This document shows, in pieces, positions 50,617-59,328 of a stretch of 64,000 nt of DNA. The notes beneath the pieces were generated by a model, which was not told the DNA's origin, did not search any database, and was given only the letters and a program-made list of their open reading frames with translations. The position numbers and the translations under genes were made by a program. Numbering within the stretch: the first letter of the stretch is position 1; every line of letters starts with the position of its first letter. This stretch comes from CAYRHJ01 sp964424105 (GTDB lineage: Bacteria; Planctomycetota; Phycisphaerae; UBA1845), in contig CAYRHJ010000014.1 in NCBI GenBank assembly GCA_964424105.1, forward strand, positions 62,001 through 126,000. Direction: 5' to 3'.

Positions 50617-50702
50617 TCGCGACCTCCAAGTATGATGATACCCGTCGAGGTAACGGTTTCCAACCCCGCCGCCCCATCGGCGAAGGGTGGAGTAAGGATT
50701 CC

Positions 50703-50852
50703 CTACCCCGGCACGCCGATGGCGACCAGTGACCGCGACACGATGGTCATATCCGGATGCCGGATGTCCACCGTAGCGCCGTTGCTCAGATGCAGCCGAA
50801 TCGGCTGAAACGGCGCTTGCTTCAGCAACTCCCTCAACTTTTCGGCGCGCAT
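50703..50852 (-). pseudogene. Truncated second copy of the 80-residue gene
   Basis: The 5' part of the 49907 gene is repeated inside direct-repeat copy 2. From the ATG at 50852 it reads MRAEKLRELLKQAPFQPIRL and on to IGVPG, then a stop where the repeat ends (CCGGGGTAG on the coding strand), giving 49 residues in place of 80. The upstream sequence is identical to that of the full gene, so it may still be transcribed. Confidence 0.85.
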
Positions 50853-50899
50853 GGGTGTATTGTATTCCCGCGCCGGCGTGGAAACAACCCGGCCGTCAC
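50707..50899. repeat. 192-bp direct repeat, copy 2 (right of hicBA-2)
   Basis: Same content and orientation as 50004-50195. It ends 7 bp before the stop codon of the Ycf46-like gene. Between the copies lie only hicA-2, hicB-2 and 90 bp of upstream sequence. Confidence 0.95.
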
Positions 50900-50905
50900 C
50901 TTGGC

Positions 50906-52405
50906 CTAAACTTTTGCATCAGCGGGGACGAAGCGGTCGCGGGCGAATTGACGCAGCTCCGCGACGCGCTCGGCCATGGTGACCGAAAGCGGGATCGTCT
51001 CCGCGATTTCGTTCAGAATCGTATCCGTGCCGGGTTTTCGATCGTCTGAGAGTGCGGTGTACAAGGCGCCGACGACGGCCTGTTCAATCTCCGCGCCGCT
51101 GAACCCCGTCGCCTGTTCGGCCAGCAACTTCACATCGAAGTCCACGGGGTTCAGATTCCGACGCGTTAATTGAACTTCGAATATTTTTTGTCGAGCGTCT
51201 TGGCTGGGCAAATCGACAAAAAACAATTCATCGAACCGGCCTTTACGCAGCAATTCGGGCGGCAGGGCGCTGATGTCGTTGGCGGTGGCGACGACAAAGA
51301 TGGGTGCGGCGCGGTCCTGCATCCATCCCAGCAGGGTGCCGAACATTCGCTGCGACAATCCTCCGTCGCTGGAATGGGCTGCGGCAGAGGCAAAAGCCTT
51401 TTCAATCTCGTCGATCCACAGCACGATGGGGGCCATCGATTCAGCCAGACGGATCGATTCCCGCATATTGTGTTCCGTCTGCCCGACGTACTTGTCGTAG
51501 AATTGCCCGGGGTCCATTTTGAGGAGCGGCAAGGCCCAGCTCTTGGCCACGGCCTTGGCGATCATGCTTTTGCCGCATCCCTGCACGCCGACCACCAGGA
51601 TGCCTTTCGGCGGGTCGAGACGGTAATTGGTTGTGGCGTTTGACACGGCTCGCCTTCGCTTGTTCAGCCACGATTTGAGGTTTTCCAGCCCGCCGACCTG
51701 ATCAAGATCGACATCGGTGTTGATGTAATCGAGAAGGCCTGATTCGCGAATCATCTCTTTCTTGACGGCCAGCAGTTGCGGGATATCGTCGGCGTTCAGG
51801 CAGTCGTCGTCGAGGATGACGCGGTTGACGGCCATGACCGCTTCGTCTCGCGTGAGGCCGCGAAGATTGGCAACGAGCTGACTGAATTGCGACTTGGTGA
51901 GTTCGCTGGTGATTTTGGAGAACTGGGAAATCTCTCGAAAAGTTTTCTTGACAATGTCCGCAAGTTCATTTTCGGTGGGCAGATCGAGGTGCATGCCGAT
52001 GGCGATCCGCCGGATGGCCGGCGGCAGTTTCGCATGGTGTTCGAGAAGAATGCACGTTCGCTGGTCTCGCTTGAATTTGTCAGCGACGTCGCGGAGCAGT
52101 CTTTCGCTGACGGCGGACTGGAGGTGTCGGTTGAGGTCTCGGCAGGCGTATAGGGCGTTCGTGTCCGTCACAAGCAGATGGGCCAATAGCTGGTCTGGTT
52201 TGTCCGTTTCGGGGATGGGCGGGGAGGGTTGAGGATGGAGACGTTCCAGTCCCATTACGATGGACCAGCCGTACAAGGGCATGGCCAGTTTTTGAGCGAC
52301 ATCGGCGAGAAGTTCCATCGCCCTGCTTTCCTCGATGGTCTCGAGCGAGATGATGGGGTGTCGGCTTCGAATAAGCAGGGCTAGGTCGGTAACAAATTCG
52401 GGCAT
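50906..52405 (-). CDS. Ycf46-like AAA+ ATPase
   Basis: 499 residues with the two-part layout of Ycf46 proteins. The N-terminal ~230 residues (LALLIRSRHPIISLETIEES) are a degenerate non-catalytic AAA-like domain. The C-terminal domain is a canonical AAA: GILVVGVQGCGKSMIAKAVA (Walker A), LWIDEIEKAF (Walker B), VVATANDISALPPELLRKG with the Arg fingers GRFDELFFV. Ycf46 is encoded by chloroplasts and cyanobacteria (where it has been linked to inorganic-carbon handling) and is found in many other bacteria with unknown function. It should form a hexamer in the cytoplasm. It is transcribed toward the hicBA cassette, with direct repeat 2 beginning 7 bp after its stop. Confidence 0.88.
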   Translation of the reverse strand: MPEFVTDLALLIRSRHPIISLETIEESRAMELLADVAQKLAMPLYGWSIVMGLERLHPQPSPPIPETDKPDQLLAHLLVTDTNALYACRDLNRHLQSAVSERLLRDVADKFKRDQRTCILLEHHAKLPPAIRRIAIGMHLDLPTENELADIVKKTFREISQFSKITSELTKSQFSQLVANLRGLTRDEAVMAVNRVILDDDCLNADDIPQLLAVKKEMIRESGLLDYINTDVDLDQVGGLENLKSWLNKRRRAVSNATTNYRLDPPKGILVVGVQGCGKSMIAKAVAKSWALPLLKMDPGQFYDKYVGQTEHNMRESIRLAESMAPIVLWIDEIEKAFASAAAHSSDGGLSQRMFGTLLGWMQDRAAPIFVVATANDISALPPELLRKGRFDELFFVDLPSQDARQKIFEVQLTRRNLNPVDFDVKLLAEQATGFSGAEIEQAVVGALYTALSDDRKPGTDTILNEIAETIPLSVTMAERVAELRQFARDRFVPADAKV

Positions 52406-52633
52406 TCTGTAGCTAATTCTGACGACATTGTGGCCATGCTATTAGAATATCGAGTCGAATGGGATTGTCCCAAACGGACGGACCGTTGTCAAAGGTTTGC
52501 GTGTCAACTGCATGGTCTTACAATTTTTCCCGACTGATCGAAAGTGGGGCGACTCCGCCAACTTTTTCGCCCCATGCTGCCGTTATGGCCGGGTCGTACT
52601 CGCCGGCGGCCTGGGTCCATCCCGTGCAGCATG

Positions 52634-52847
52634 CCGGTCATTCCGGCGAAAGCCGGAATCCAGAAGAACGCTGCCTGGACTCCGGCTTGCGCCGGAGTGA
52701 CGATCGGAACGATCCGGCTTGCGCCGGAGTGCGTGGGACCGCTCGCTTTGCGCTCGCGGCTCGTGACGGGGTGGGGAAAGTGCGGGCATGACGGAGAACG
52801 TGAGTCATCGGGTCCCCCGCTTCGAAAGGCGGTGGGCCACCCGATTG
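52634..52847 (+). repeat. Joined Family A and B repeats with a decayed hairpin
   Basis: Family A inverted pair with the AGAAGAACGCTGC linker, then GGACCGCTCGCTTTGCGCTC, a spacer and a diverged hairpin region (CCCCCGCTTCGAAAGGCGGT, GGGCCACCCG) in which the stem no longer pairs. The remaining part of 52406-52975 shows no gene; it carries the Ycf46 promoter region and the short tgt leader. Confidence 0.82.
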
Positions 52848-52975
52848 TAGAATTGAACACGTGCCGCGAGCGCAGCTCAACGATTGACAAACGATGACTG
52901 AAGCTGGGGCGGTCTTCGTCGTCGTCATGGAAGTGGTTCGCAATTCTTCAGTGAGCGTGTGGAAAGGATGAATCC

Positions 52976-54100
52976 GTGTTCGCCTTCGAAATCAGTCATG
53001 CCGACAGGACAACGCGGGCGCGGGTGGGGCGGGTGATGACCCCGCACGGGGCGTTTGACACTCCGGCGTTCATGCCCGTGGGGACGGCTGGATCGATCAA
53101 GGGGGTCCTGCCGGACGTGGTCGACGGCACGGGAACGCAAATTCTGTTGGCCAACACCTATCATCTCATGTTGCGGCCCACCGCGGAGGTCGTGGCTGAT
53201 TTGGGGGGTCTGCACCGTTTCATGGGCTGGAACCGCCCGATCCTGACGGACAGCGGCGGGTATCAGGTCTTCTCGCTGGCCAAGATCAATACCATCAGCG
53301 ACGAGGGTGTTGAATTTAGATCGCACATCGACGGCGCGGCGCTGCGTCTGGACGCGAAAATCGCGATGGACGTTCAAAACAAATTGGGGGCGGACATCAT
53401 CATGGCCTTCGATCAATGTCCACCCTTGCCATGCGAACGAGACGTACTGGAACAGGCGGTTTCGAGGACGGCGCGCTGGGCAAAACTCTGCAAGCGCGCT
53501 CACCGGCGGGATGACCAATGGCTGTTCGGGATCGTTCAGGGCGGGGCCGATCGGGGGCTGCGCCGGGAATGTGCCCATCGATTGATGGAAATCGGATTCG
53601 ACGGATACGCGGTGGGAGGACTCTCCGTCGGGGAATCGCACGAGGATATGGTGGAAGTGCTGGCGGAGCTGTGCCCCCACTTACCGCCCGATCAGCCTCG
53701 GTATCTGATGGGCGTGGGGACGCCGCGTGATCTTTACGCCTGCGTGCAACAGGGAATCGACATGTTCGATTGCGTGCTCCCCACGCGCAATGGCCGTAAT
53801 GCCTATGCGTTCACGGCTAGGGGGCCGGTGCGTATGCGGAATGAACGGCATCGCTGCTCGAACGATCCGTTGGAAGATGGATGTGATTGTGGCGTCTGCG
53901 CACGGTTTTCACGAGGATACCTTCGCCATTTGTTTCTGGCGGGCGAGATGCTGGGCCCCGTTCTGACAACAATTCACAACCTGCGATTCTTTCAGCGACT
54001 AATGGGCCGCATGCGAGATTTGATTCCGCAGGGCAAATTGGCGACAATCCCGGCGGAATTCCCGATCGTGCAGTCAGGCGACGTGCACGATGAACTTTGA
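52976..54100 (+). CDS. tgt: Queuine tRNA-ribosyltransferase (tRNA-guanine transglycosylase)
   Basis: 374 residues, normal for Tgt. It begins at GTG, with AAGGA 8 nt upstream. Landmarks: TPAFMPVGTAGSIKG, ILTDSGGYQVFSL, the substrate loop IIMAFDQCPP, the nucleophile Asp in DMFDCVLPTRNGRN, and the zinc site CDCGVCARF...YLRHLF. It exchanges guanine-34 for preQ1 in tRNA(Asp/Asn/His/Tyr). yajC follows after 101 bp, the common bacterial order, usually extended by secD-secF, which are absent here. QueA/QueG are not in the window. Confidence 0.97.
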   Translation: MFAFEISHADRTTRARVGRVMTPHGAFDTPAFMPVGTAGSIKGVLPDVVDGTGTQILLANTYHLMLRPTAEVVADLGGLHRFMGWNRPILTDSGGYQVFSLAKINTISDEGVEFRSHIDGAALRLDAKIAMDVQNKLGADIIMAFDQCPPLPCERDVLEQAVSRTARWAKLCKRAHRRDDQWLFGIVQGGADRGLRRECAHRLMEIGFDGYAVGGLSVGESHEDMVEVLAELCPHLPPDQPRYLMGVGTPRDLYACVQQGIDMFDCVLPTRNGRNAYAFTARGPVRMRNERHRCSNDPLEDGCDCGVCARFSRGYLRHLFLAGEMLGPVLTTIHNLRFFQRLMGRMRDLIPQGKLATIPAEFPIVQSGDVHDEL

Positions 54101-54201
54101 GACGTCATGGCGTTTTTCGGATGGGGTGCGTTTGTGGGCGCCAGGTGCCGGGTGTTTCGGATGCGTGCCGCTTGATCGCAAAACTTTTGTAGGATGTCAA
54201 G

Positions 54202-54558
54202 ATGTTCGAGACGATGGATTTACTGTGCCAAACGCCCACCGGCGGCGGTGCCGAACCCCAGCCGCCCAGCGGGATGGTCTTCATGGTGGGCATCATTCTG
54301 TTCATGGTCGTGTTTTTCTTCATGTCGTCGCGATCCAACAAGAAGGAACGAGACAAGAAGGCCAACATGCTCAATAACCTGGCCAAGAACGATCGTGTCA
54401 TGACCATCGGCGGCGTCATCGGAACCGTGGTCAGCGTCAAGGACAACGAAGTCGTATTAAAGGTGGATGAAGCCACCAACACGCGTATGACGTTTCTGAA
54501 GCGTGCCATTCAACAGGTCGTGCAGGGCGACGAGGAGCTTAAACTCGATAGTCGTTGA
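54202..54558 (+). CDS. yajC: Preprotein translocase subunit YajC
   Basis: 118 residues. One membrane helix near residues 24-44 (MVFMVGIILFMVVFFFMSSR) after an unusual Gln/Pro/Gly-rich N-terminus (QTPTGGGAEPQPP) longer than in E. coli. The cytoplasmic part has the YajC core: LAKNDRVMTIGGVIGTVVSV and DNEVVLKVDEATN. It associates with SecDF and the Sec translocon at the inner membrane. It follows tgt, as in many bacteria. Confidence 0.93.
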   Translation: MFETMDLLCQTPTGGGAEPQPPSGMVFMVGIILFMVVFFFMSSRSNKKERDKKANMLNNLAKNDRVMTIGGVIGTVVSVKDNEVVLKVDEATNTRMTFLKRAIQQVVQGDEELKLDSR

Positions 54559-54609
54559 CGTGGCAATTGGATTCCGTCGAGTCGCGATGGGCCATGAACC
54601 CCGCCGCGA

Positions 54610-55455
54610 TCAACGAATGGCCGGCGGAGGCGGGTGATCCGCCGGTCGCAAAACAGCCAATAAAGAATCGTAGACCATGGGGGTGGCCGCGAAGAACGGG
54701 ACGTTTCTTTCTTGATCGCCCCTTGGGTCAAGCACCAATGGTGAACCATTCAAATCCGCGCATCGACCGCCTGCTTCGGTGATCATCAAGAATCCCGCAG
54801 CCACGTCCCATATTTTGCACTCGTGACAATAGACTGCGTCAACGCAGCCGCTGGCCAGGTAGGCCATGTGCAGACAGGTGGAGCCGACATTTCGCAGGAT
54901 GTATCGATCGATCCAGCGGGTGACGACGGGGAGAATGGGCCGGTGGCGACCCGACGGAATCGCGATGAACGTGTCTTGGCCCGGCGGACGCGCTGCAACC
55001 TCCACCGGTCGGCCATTACACAAGACGCCATGCCCCGCGATGGCTGAACAAGTCCAACCACTGTTGTGTTCGTGGGTCAGCGCGACCATTGGAGAATGGC
55101 CGTCGAGCAGTGCGATGGAAGTGGCAACGAACGGCAATTGACGTGTAAAATTTCGCGTTCCGTCGATTGGGTCTGCCACCCAGCAGTACCGAACGTCCCC
55201 GGGCTGCGGTAGGCTGTGGTTGTGTTCGATGCGTTCCTCGCCGATGAAGGCGTGTTCTGGATAGTGTTGGGCGACGGCGTCAACGATTAATTTCTGGATT
55301 TGCCGGTCCGCTTCGGTGACCGGGCTGCCATCCGATTTTCGTTCGATGGGGACGCCGCCGGCCCAGGCACGCGAAGTTTCCGCCGCCCGGTGGGCGAGGC
55401 TTTCCATGAATGACAAAGCCGACCGCAATGATGTTTCATCCATGTTTGAGATCAT
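54610..55455 (-). CDS. Inositol-monophosphatase-family phosphatase
   Basis: 281 residues. Motifs of the family: FIGEERI (metal-binding Glu), WVADPIDGTRNFTRQLPF (DPxDGTxNF, with Arg where most have Thr or Ala) and CKIWDVAAGFLMITEAGG (WDxAAG). All metal ligands are present, so it should be an Mg-dependent phosphatase. Candidate substrates are inositol-1-P, histidinol-P, or 3'-phosphoadenosine phosphate (CysQ type); the motifs do not settle this. Start: ATG at 55455 or 55443. It is convergent with yajC, 51 bp apart. Confidence 0.88.
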   Translation of the reverse strand: MISNMDETSLRSALSFMESLAHRAAETSRAWAGGVPIERKSDGSPVTEADRQIQKLIVDAVAQHYPEHAFIGEERIEHNHSLPQPGDVRYCWVADPIDGTRNFTRQLPFVATSIALLDGHSPMVALTHEHNSGWTCSAIAGHGVLCNGRPVEVAARPPGQDTFIAIPSGRHRPILPVVTRWIDRYILRNVGSTCLHMAYLASGCVDAVYCHECKIWDVAAGFLMITEAGGRCADLNGSPLVLDPRGDQERNVPFFAATPMVYDSLLAVLRPADHPPPPAIR

Positions 55456-55603
55456 ATGTCGTCATGTGACGATCGTCATCAACGTCCCATGGAAGTGCAT
55501 AGAATGCGATTGAAACCGGCGGTGCTGGACTTCGCTTTCGCCCGCCCGGCGAACGAGGACGTCGCACGGAACATGGATTCAATTGCCTGGTGAATCTTCA
55601 AAC

Positions 55604-56551
55604 ATGACGCGCAAGAAATTTCATATCCTGGTGACGGAACCGATGGGCAAGTCAGCCATGGCTCGTTTGGGCGAGGTCGGCGAGGTGGTGACGCTGGATC
55701 GATTCGACGAAGAGTCATTACTCGACGCCGTTCCGCATGCCCACGCCCTGATCGTGCGAAGCGCCACAAATGTGACCGCACGCGTTATTGCCGCGGCGAA
55801 ACGTCTGCGTGTGATCGGACGGGCGGGCGTGGGACTGGATCATATCGACGTTTCGGCGGCGCGGGCTGCGGGCATTCGGGTCGTGTACACGCCGGCTGCG
55901 TCCACCGACGCGGTGGCTGAACTGACCGTGGGCTTGATCATCGCCCTGGAGCGTCAGGTGATGTGGGGTCATTCGATGGTGATTGCCGGCGAATTCGCGC
56001 TTGCGCGGCGGGCGTTGATCGGGCGAGAGCTTCGCGGTCTGACGTTGGGAGTTGTCGGGATGGGGCGTATCGGGTCGGCGGTGGCGAGAATCTGTGGGCC
56101 GGGGTTGGGAATGGGCATCATTTACAACGACATCCAGCCCATCGCCCTGGCGGGGTTGGCGGCCCGATCTGTCGATAAGTTGACCTTGTATCATGATGCC
56201 GACGTGGTCAGTTTGCATGTACCGCTGACGGACGAGACCCGGCACATGATCAGCGCCGCCCAGCTCGCACGATTCAAGCCGACATCCACCCTGGTCAACA
56301 CCTCCCGCGGAGCGGTCGTTTGTGCCGGCGCGCTGGCTGATGCGCTTCGCGAAAGGCGTCTGGCTGGGGCAGCGTTGGATGTACTGGAAACCGAGCCGCC
56401 GCCACCGGACCATCCCCTGCTCGACTTGCCGAACGTGATTTTGACACCGCATCTGGGGGCTAGAACGGCACTTGCACTGGAACGAATGGAGAATGTTGTT
56501 GACGACGTCATTGCCGTTCTGGAGAATCGACAGCCGACTTGGTGCGTTTAG
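55604..56551 (+). CDS. D-isomer 2-hydroxyacid dehydrogenase (SerA-like)
   Basis: 315 residues, one catalytic unit and no ACT domain. From the ATG at 55604 (MTRKKFHILVTEPMG). NAD-binding loop GVVGMGRIGSAVARI; active-site residues Arg in VNTSRGAVV, Glu in LDVLETEPP and His in LTPHLGART. GRAGVGLDHIDVSAARAAGI is typical of phosphoglycerate dehydrogenase-like enzymes. It could make 3-phosphohydroxypyruvate for serine, or act on another 2-hydroxyacid; lacking the regulatory domain and serB/serC neighbours, the exact substrate is open. The last ~20 residues are short compared with SerA. 148 bp downstream of the IMPase gene, divergent from it. Confidence 0.85.
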   Translation: MTRKKFHILVTEPMGKSAMARLGEVGEVVTLDRFDEESLLDAVPHAHALIVRSATNVTARVIAAAKRLRVIGRAGVGLDHIDVSAARAAGIRVVYTPAASTDAVAELTVGLIIALERQVMWGHSMVIAGEFALARRALIGRELRGLTLGVVGMGRIGSAVARICGPGLGMGIIYNDIQPIALAGLAARSVDKLTLYHDADVVSLHVPLTDETRHMISAAQLARFKPTSTLVNTSRGAVVCAGALADALRERRLAGAALDVLETEPPPPDHPLLDLPNVILTPHLGARTALALERMENVVDDVIAVLENRQPTWCV

Positions 56552-56656
56552 TCGCGCGGCAGGTTGCAGAGATTTTCCTGACCTGACGATATATGAAACT
56601 GGCGTGCGTCGCGTTAGCATCCCGCGAAACCCTGGCACTTGCCTATTAACAGATTT

Positions 56657-57808
56657 ATGATCGATCTGGCCTTGGCCCAATTTGACACGCTCGCACCGGC
56701 GACGGGAATCGGGGCCTTTGTCGCCCGAAATTGGGCGCTCTTGAGCATCGCCACCACGCTGGCTGTCCTGATCGTCATCCCCACGCTGATCCTGCGCAAG
56801 TACACGCGAATCGCCATCAATCTGATGGACGACTTTTCGCCGCCGGTTTGGCCTGAAGCTCGGGACGCGACGCACGATCGACATGAAGGCGTGCACGTGG
56901 ATTTTGTGGCCTTCGACGGGCACTCGCTGCGGGGAACCGTTCTGCCTTCGGCCATGGGTCGACGCACCAAGGGCATGATTGTTTTCGCCCATGAATTCGG
57001 CAGTGATCGATTCAGCCACACGCAATACAGCCGCCCTCTGCGCGATGCCGGATTCGACGTTTTCGTATTTGACTTCCGCGGGCATGGGGAGTCGCCCGGC
57101 GAGGATGGATACAAGCCGCGACAATTTCCCAGCGATCGCGAGCAGGCTGACATGCTGGGCGCCATCGCCTTTATCGAGGACTACCTGGAACAAAAAGGTC
57201 GACCGGTCAACGTGGGGCTATTCGGATTGTCGCGCGGGGGTGGTGCTGCTCTTTTGGCAGCCGCGGGCATCGATAGCGTTCGGGCGATCGCCGTGGACGG
57301 TGGATTCAGCAGCGATGCGGTTCTCGAATACCTGGCCAAACGATGGGCCCGCATTTTTGCCAAGCTTCGCCTGTATTATGAAACGCCGCCGCCGAGCTAT
57401 TGGCGGTTCGTGCGCTGGCTCATTCTGACCAACGCCCAGCGGCGCTTCGGCTGTCGCTATCCATCCGTGCGGAAGGTGCTGGGGAGGCTATCGGGCAAGC
57501 CACTTTTTTTCATCCACGGTGAACGCGATACGTATATTCCGTATGAGCAGACGCAGATGTTGTATGGCTTGTCCGACGAGCCCAAACATTTGTGGGTCGT
57601 TCCGGGTGCTCGGCACAATCACAGCGTCATCAAGGAGCCCGAAGCCTATGCCCAGCGGATCGTCGGGTTTTTTAACGACTACTTGGCCGGCGATTCCCGG
57701 TCGTTCGATCCTCAAGCGGTGCTCGTTGACCTCGCCCAACCCATCGAAACCGAATGGCAACACCCACGCCACACCGAACCCGTCCCCACCGTCCGTTCAA
57801 CCCGGTAG
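56657..57808 (+). CDS. Membrane-anchored alpha/beta hydrolase
   Basis: 383 residues from the ATG at 56657; a TTG at 56639 gives a slightly longer form. One N-terminal membrane helix (LLSIATTLAVLIVIPTLIL). Alpha/beta-hydrolase landmarks: GMIVFAHEFGSDRFSH, VFVFDFRGHGESPGE (oxyanion region), nucleophile Ser in GLFGLSRGGGAALLA, the acid in FIHGERDTYIPYE and His in VPGARHNHS. An intact catalytic triad, so an esterase, peptidase-like or thioesterase activity is likely; the substrate cannot be told. Active domain orientation relative to the membrane is unknown. The gene stands alone, 105 bp after the dehydrogenase gene. Confidence 0.82.
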   Translation: MIDLALAQFDTLAPATGIGAFVARNWALLSIATTLAVLIVIPTLILRKYTRIAINLMDDFSPPVWPEARDATHDRHEGVHVDFVAFDGHSLRGTVLPSAMGRRTKGMIVFAHEFGSDRFSHTQYSRPLRDAGFDVFVFDFRGHGESPGEDGYKPRQFPSDREQADMLGAIAFIEDYLEQKGRPVNVGLFGLSRGGGAALLAAAGIDSVRAIAVDGGFSSDAVLEYLAKRWARIFAKLRLYYETPPPSYWRFVRWLILTNAQRRFGCRYPSVRKVLGRLSGKPLFFIHGERDTYIPYEQTQMLYGLSDEPKHLWVVPGARHNHSVIKEPEAYAQRIVGFFNDYLAGDSRSFDPQAVLVDLAQPIETEWQHPRHTEPVPTVRSTR

Positions 57809-57883
57809 CGTCGCAATGTGCCTGCGTTCTTGCGAGTCGCGCTGGTCATGGCGCGGCGAGAAATTCAGCGCAGCATCGACGTG

Positions 57884-58387
57884 TCAATAGGTGATCGGAT
57901 TGGGACCCGATTTCCAAGCCTGGAAGAGTTGGCGACATAGCTCGGTTCGGACGTCCGCGAAGATTTTGACGGGACTGCGACCCATTGTATAGAGCGTCGC
58001 ACAAGGCAGGTCGATCTCGCTGAAGCCGGCGTGGGCTGCGTCGGCGATGGCGGCTCCGTAGATGACGGCGTCGAGTTTCGCCCAATGAATGGCCGCGGCG
58101 CACATGGGGCAGGGTTCGCACGTGGTGGCCAAGACGTGACCGGAAAGATCGATGCGTTGAAGTTGCGTGCAGGCCAGACGAATCGCGTTGATTTCCGCGT
58201 GGGCGGTTGAATCACACGTGGCTCGCACGGAATTATGTGCGACACAAATCAACGTGCCGTCGGACTTGGCGATGGCTGCACCGAAAGGCGATTCGCCGGC
58301 AGCGATGCCCTGGCGACAAACGTCGATGGCGCGATGCATGAGTTCGTCGAAATGTGCAGCGGGTGGGGATTGGTCTTGTGGTGACAT
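57884..58387 (-). CDS. Nucleoside/guanine deaminase (cytidine-deaminase fold)
   Basis: 167 residues. The zinc site is clear: STAHAEINAIRLA (HAE, with catalytic Glu) and TTCEPCPMCAAAIHWAKLDA (PCxxC). GESPFGAAIAKSDGTLICVA at the front and VIYGAAIADAAHAGFSEIDL are typical of the guanine deaminase / TadA-like group; the length and the region after PCPMC fit nucleoside or guanine deaminase better than tRNA adenosine deaminase. It turns a purine or pyrimidine amine into its keto form for salvage. Neighbouring genes give no further hint. Confidence 0.88.
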   Translation of the reverse strand: MSPQDQSPPAAHFDELMHRAIDVCRQGIAAGESPFGAAIAKSDGTLICVAHNSVRATCDSTAHAEINAIRLACTQLQRIDLSGHVLATTCEPCPMCAAAIHWAKLDAVIYGAAIADAAHAGFSEIDLPCATLYTMGRSPVKIFADVRTELCRQLFQAWKSGPNPITY

Positions 58388-58510
58388 AGACGATTCACCT
58401 TTCGATGTACGTTCGGGGTTTTATAGGCGTCGATGGACGTCCGGGATTCCGCGGCTGGGCGGGAGGCTCGCCATCGCCGGTGATTTCGATTGGTCGTTGG
58501 AAACGGGGCA

Positions 58511-59146
58511 TCAGGGTCGTGCTTCCAGGGCGGCGACACGTTGTTCCAATTCGGCGAGGCGTTTTTCCAGGTCGCTGACATTCGAAGCCGACCGATTGGT
58601 CGACGAAGTTGGGCCTGGGTCGGCGAAGTTCTCGTCGGGCTGGTCGTTTTCCGGATAGAAGAGGTGTGCGTAGCGTACGGTGGATTGGCCCGGTGCGCGG
58701 GGCAGGATGCGGACCAGGGGTGGGTCCTGCGACGACAATTCAGCCAGGATGCCTTCGACGTAGCGAAGATCGGGCATGCGGTGCATTCGATCGCAGCGGG
58801 TTCGCAGTTCGCCGACGGTTTGCGGTCCACGGAGCAGCAATTCAGCCAAAATCGCCTGTTCGCGGGGCGACCATCCGCAAGTCGAGGATGCCTGATGTTG
58901 AAATCGAACGGATCTGGCGCCTAGCGCGATTTCAGCCCGGCGAATGAGCTGCATGCGCATCAGTTCCTGAACGGTGTCGGCGACGTCGCCTTCGGCGAAC
59001 TCGTATACGGGATGGCGATTGGACTTCTGATTGCAGCCGGCCAGCAGGGCGTTCAGGGTCAGCGGATACTGATCCGGCACGGTCAAGGCCTTTTCAATCA
59101 TCACGCCCAGCACGCGCCTTTGCGCGGCGGTTAATATCAGCGCCAT
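58511..59146 (-). CDS. yceH: YceH-family protein (DUF480)
   Basis: 211 residues from the ATG at 59146, which has GGGAG upstream; the ORF continues upstream for 25 codons without a family match. It holds the two winged-helix domains of DUF480: LTAAQRRVLGVMIEKALTVP and DQYPLTLNALLAGCNQKSNR, then LLLRGPQTVGELRTRCDRMH. A C-terminal coiled coil follows (SDLEKRLAELEQRVAALEA), which matches the variant with a short alpha-helical tail. The function is unknown; a DNA- or RNA-binding role is suggested by the winged helices. Confidence 0.9.
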   Translation of the reverse strand: MALILTAAQRRVLGVMIEKALTVPDQYPLTLNALLAGCNQKSNRHPVYEFAEGDVADTVQELMRMQLIRRAEIALGARSVRFQHQASSTCGWSPREQAILAELLLRGPQTVGELRTRCDRMHRMPDLRYVEGILAELSSQDPPLVRILPRAPGQSTVRYAHLFYPENDQPDENFADPGPTSSTNRSASNVSDLEKRLAELEQRVAALEARP

Positions 59147-59328
59147 CGTCTCGACTCCCATGCAGCCGTGCCGGTCGCGGACTTGACCCCATGCCCTGGC
59201 GAGTCGAAAGTTCGCGTGCACGGCTTAACGAGTTCAGTTTAGCGTCGGCAGGCATCCGGTCCAGCCGGAGTTGAAGGAAAGATCAGTCGGCCCTACATTA
59301 CGCGCTGGGGAACCGAAGGAGGAATTTC

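Noticed and set aside
50004..50899. Insertion sequence or transposon with target-site duplication
   Set aside because: The direct repeats are 192 bp, far longer than target duplications, and no transposase or inverted ends are present.
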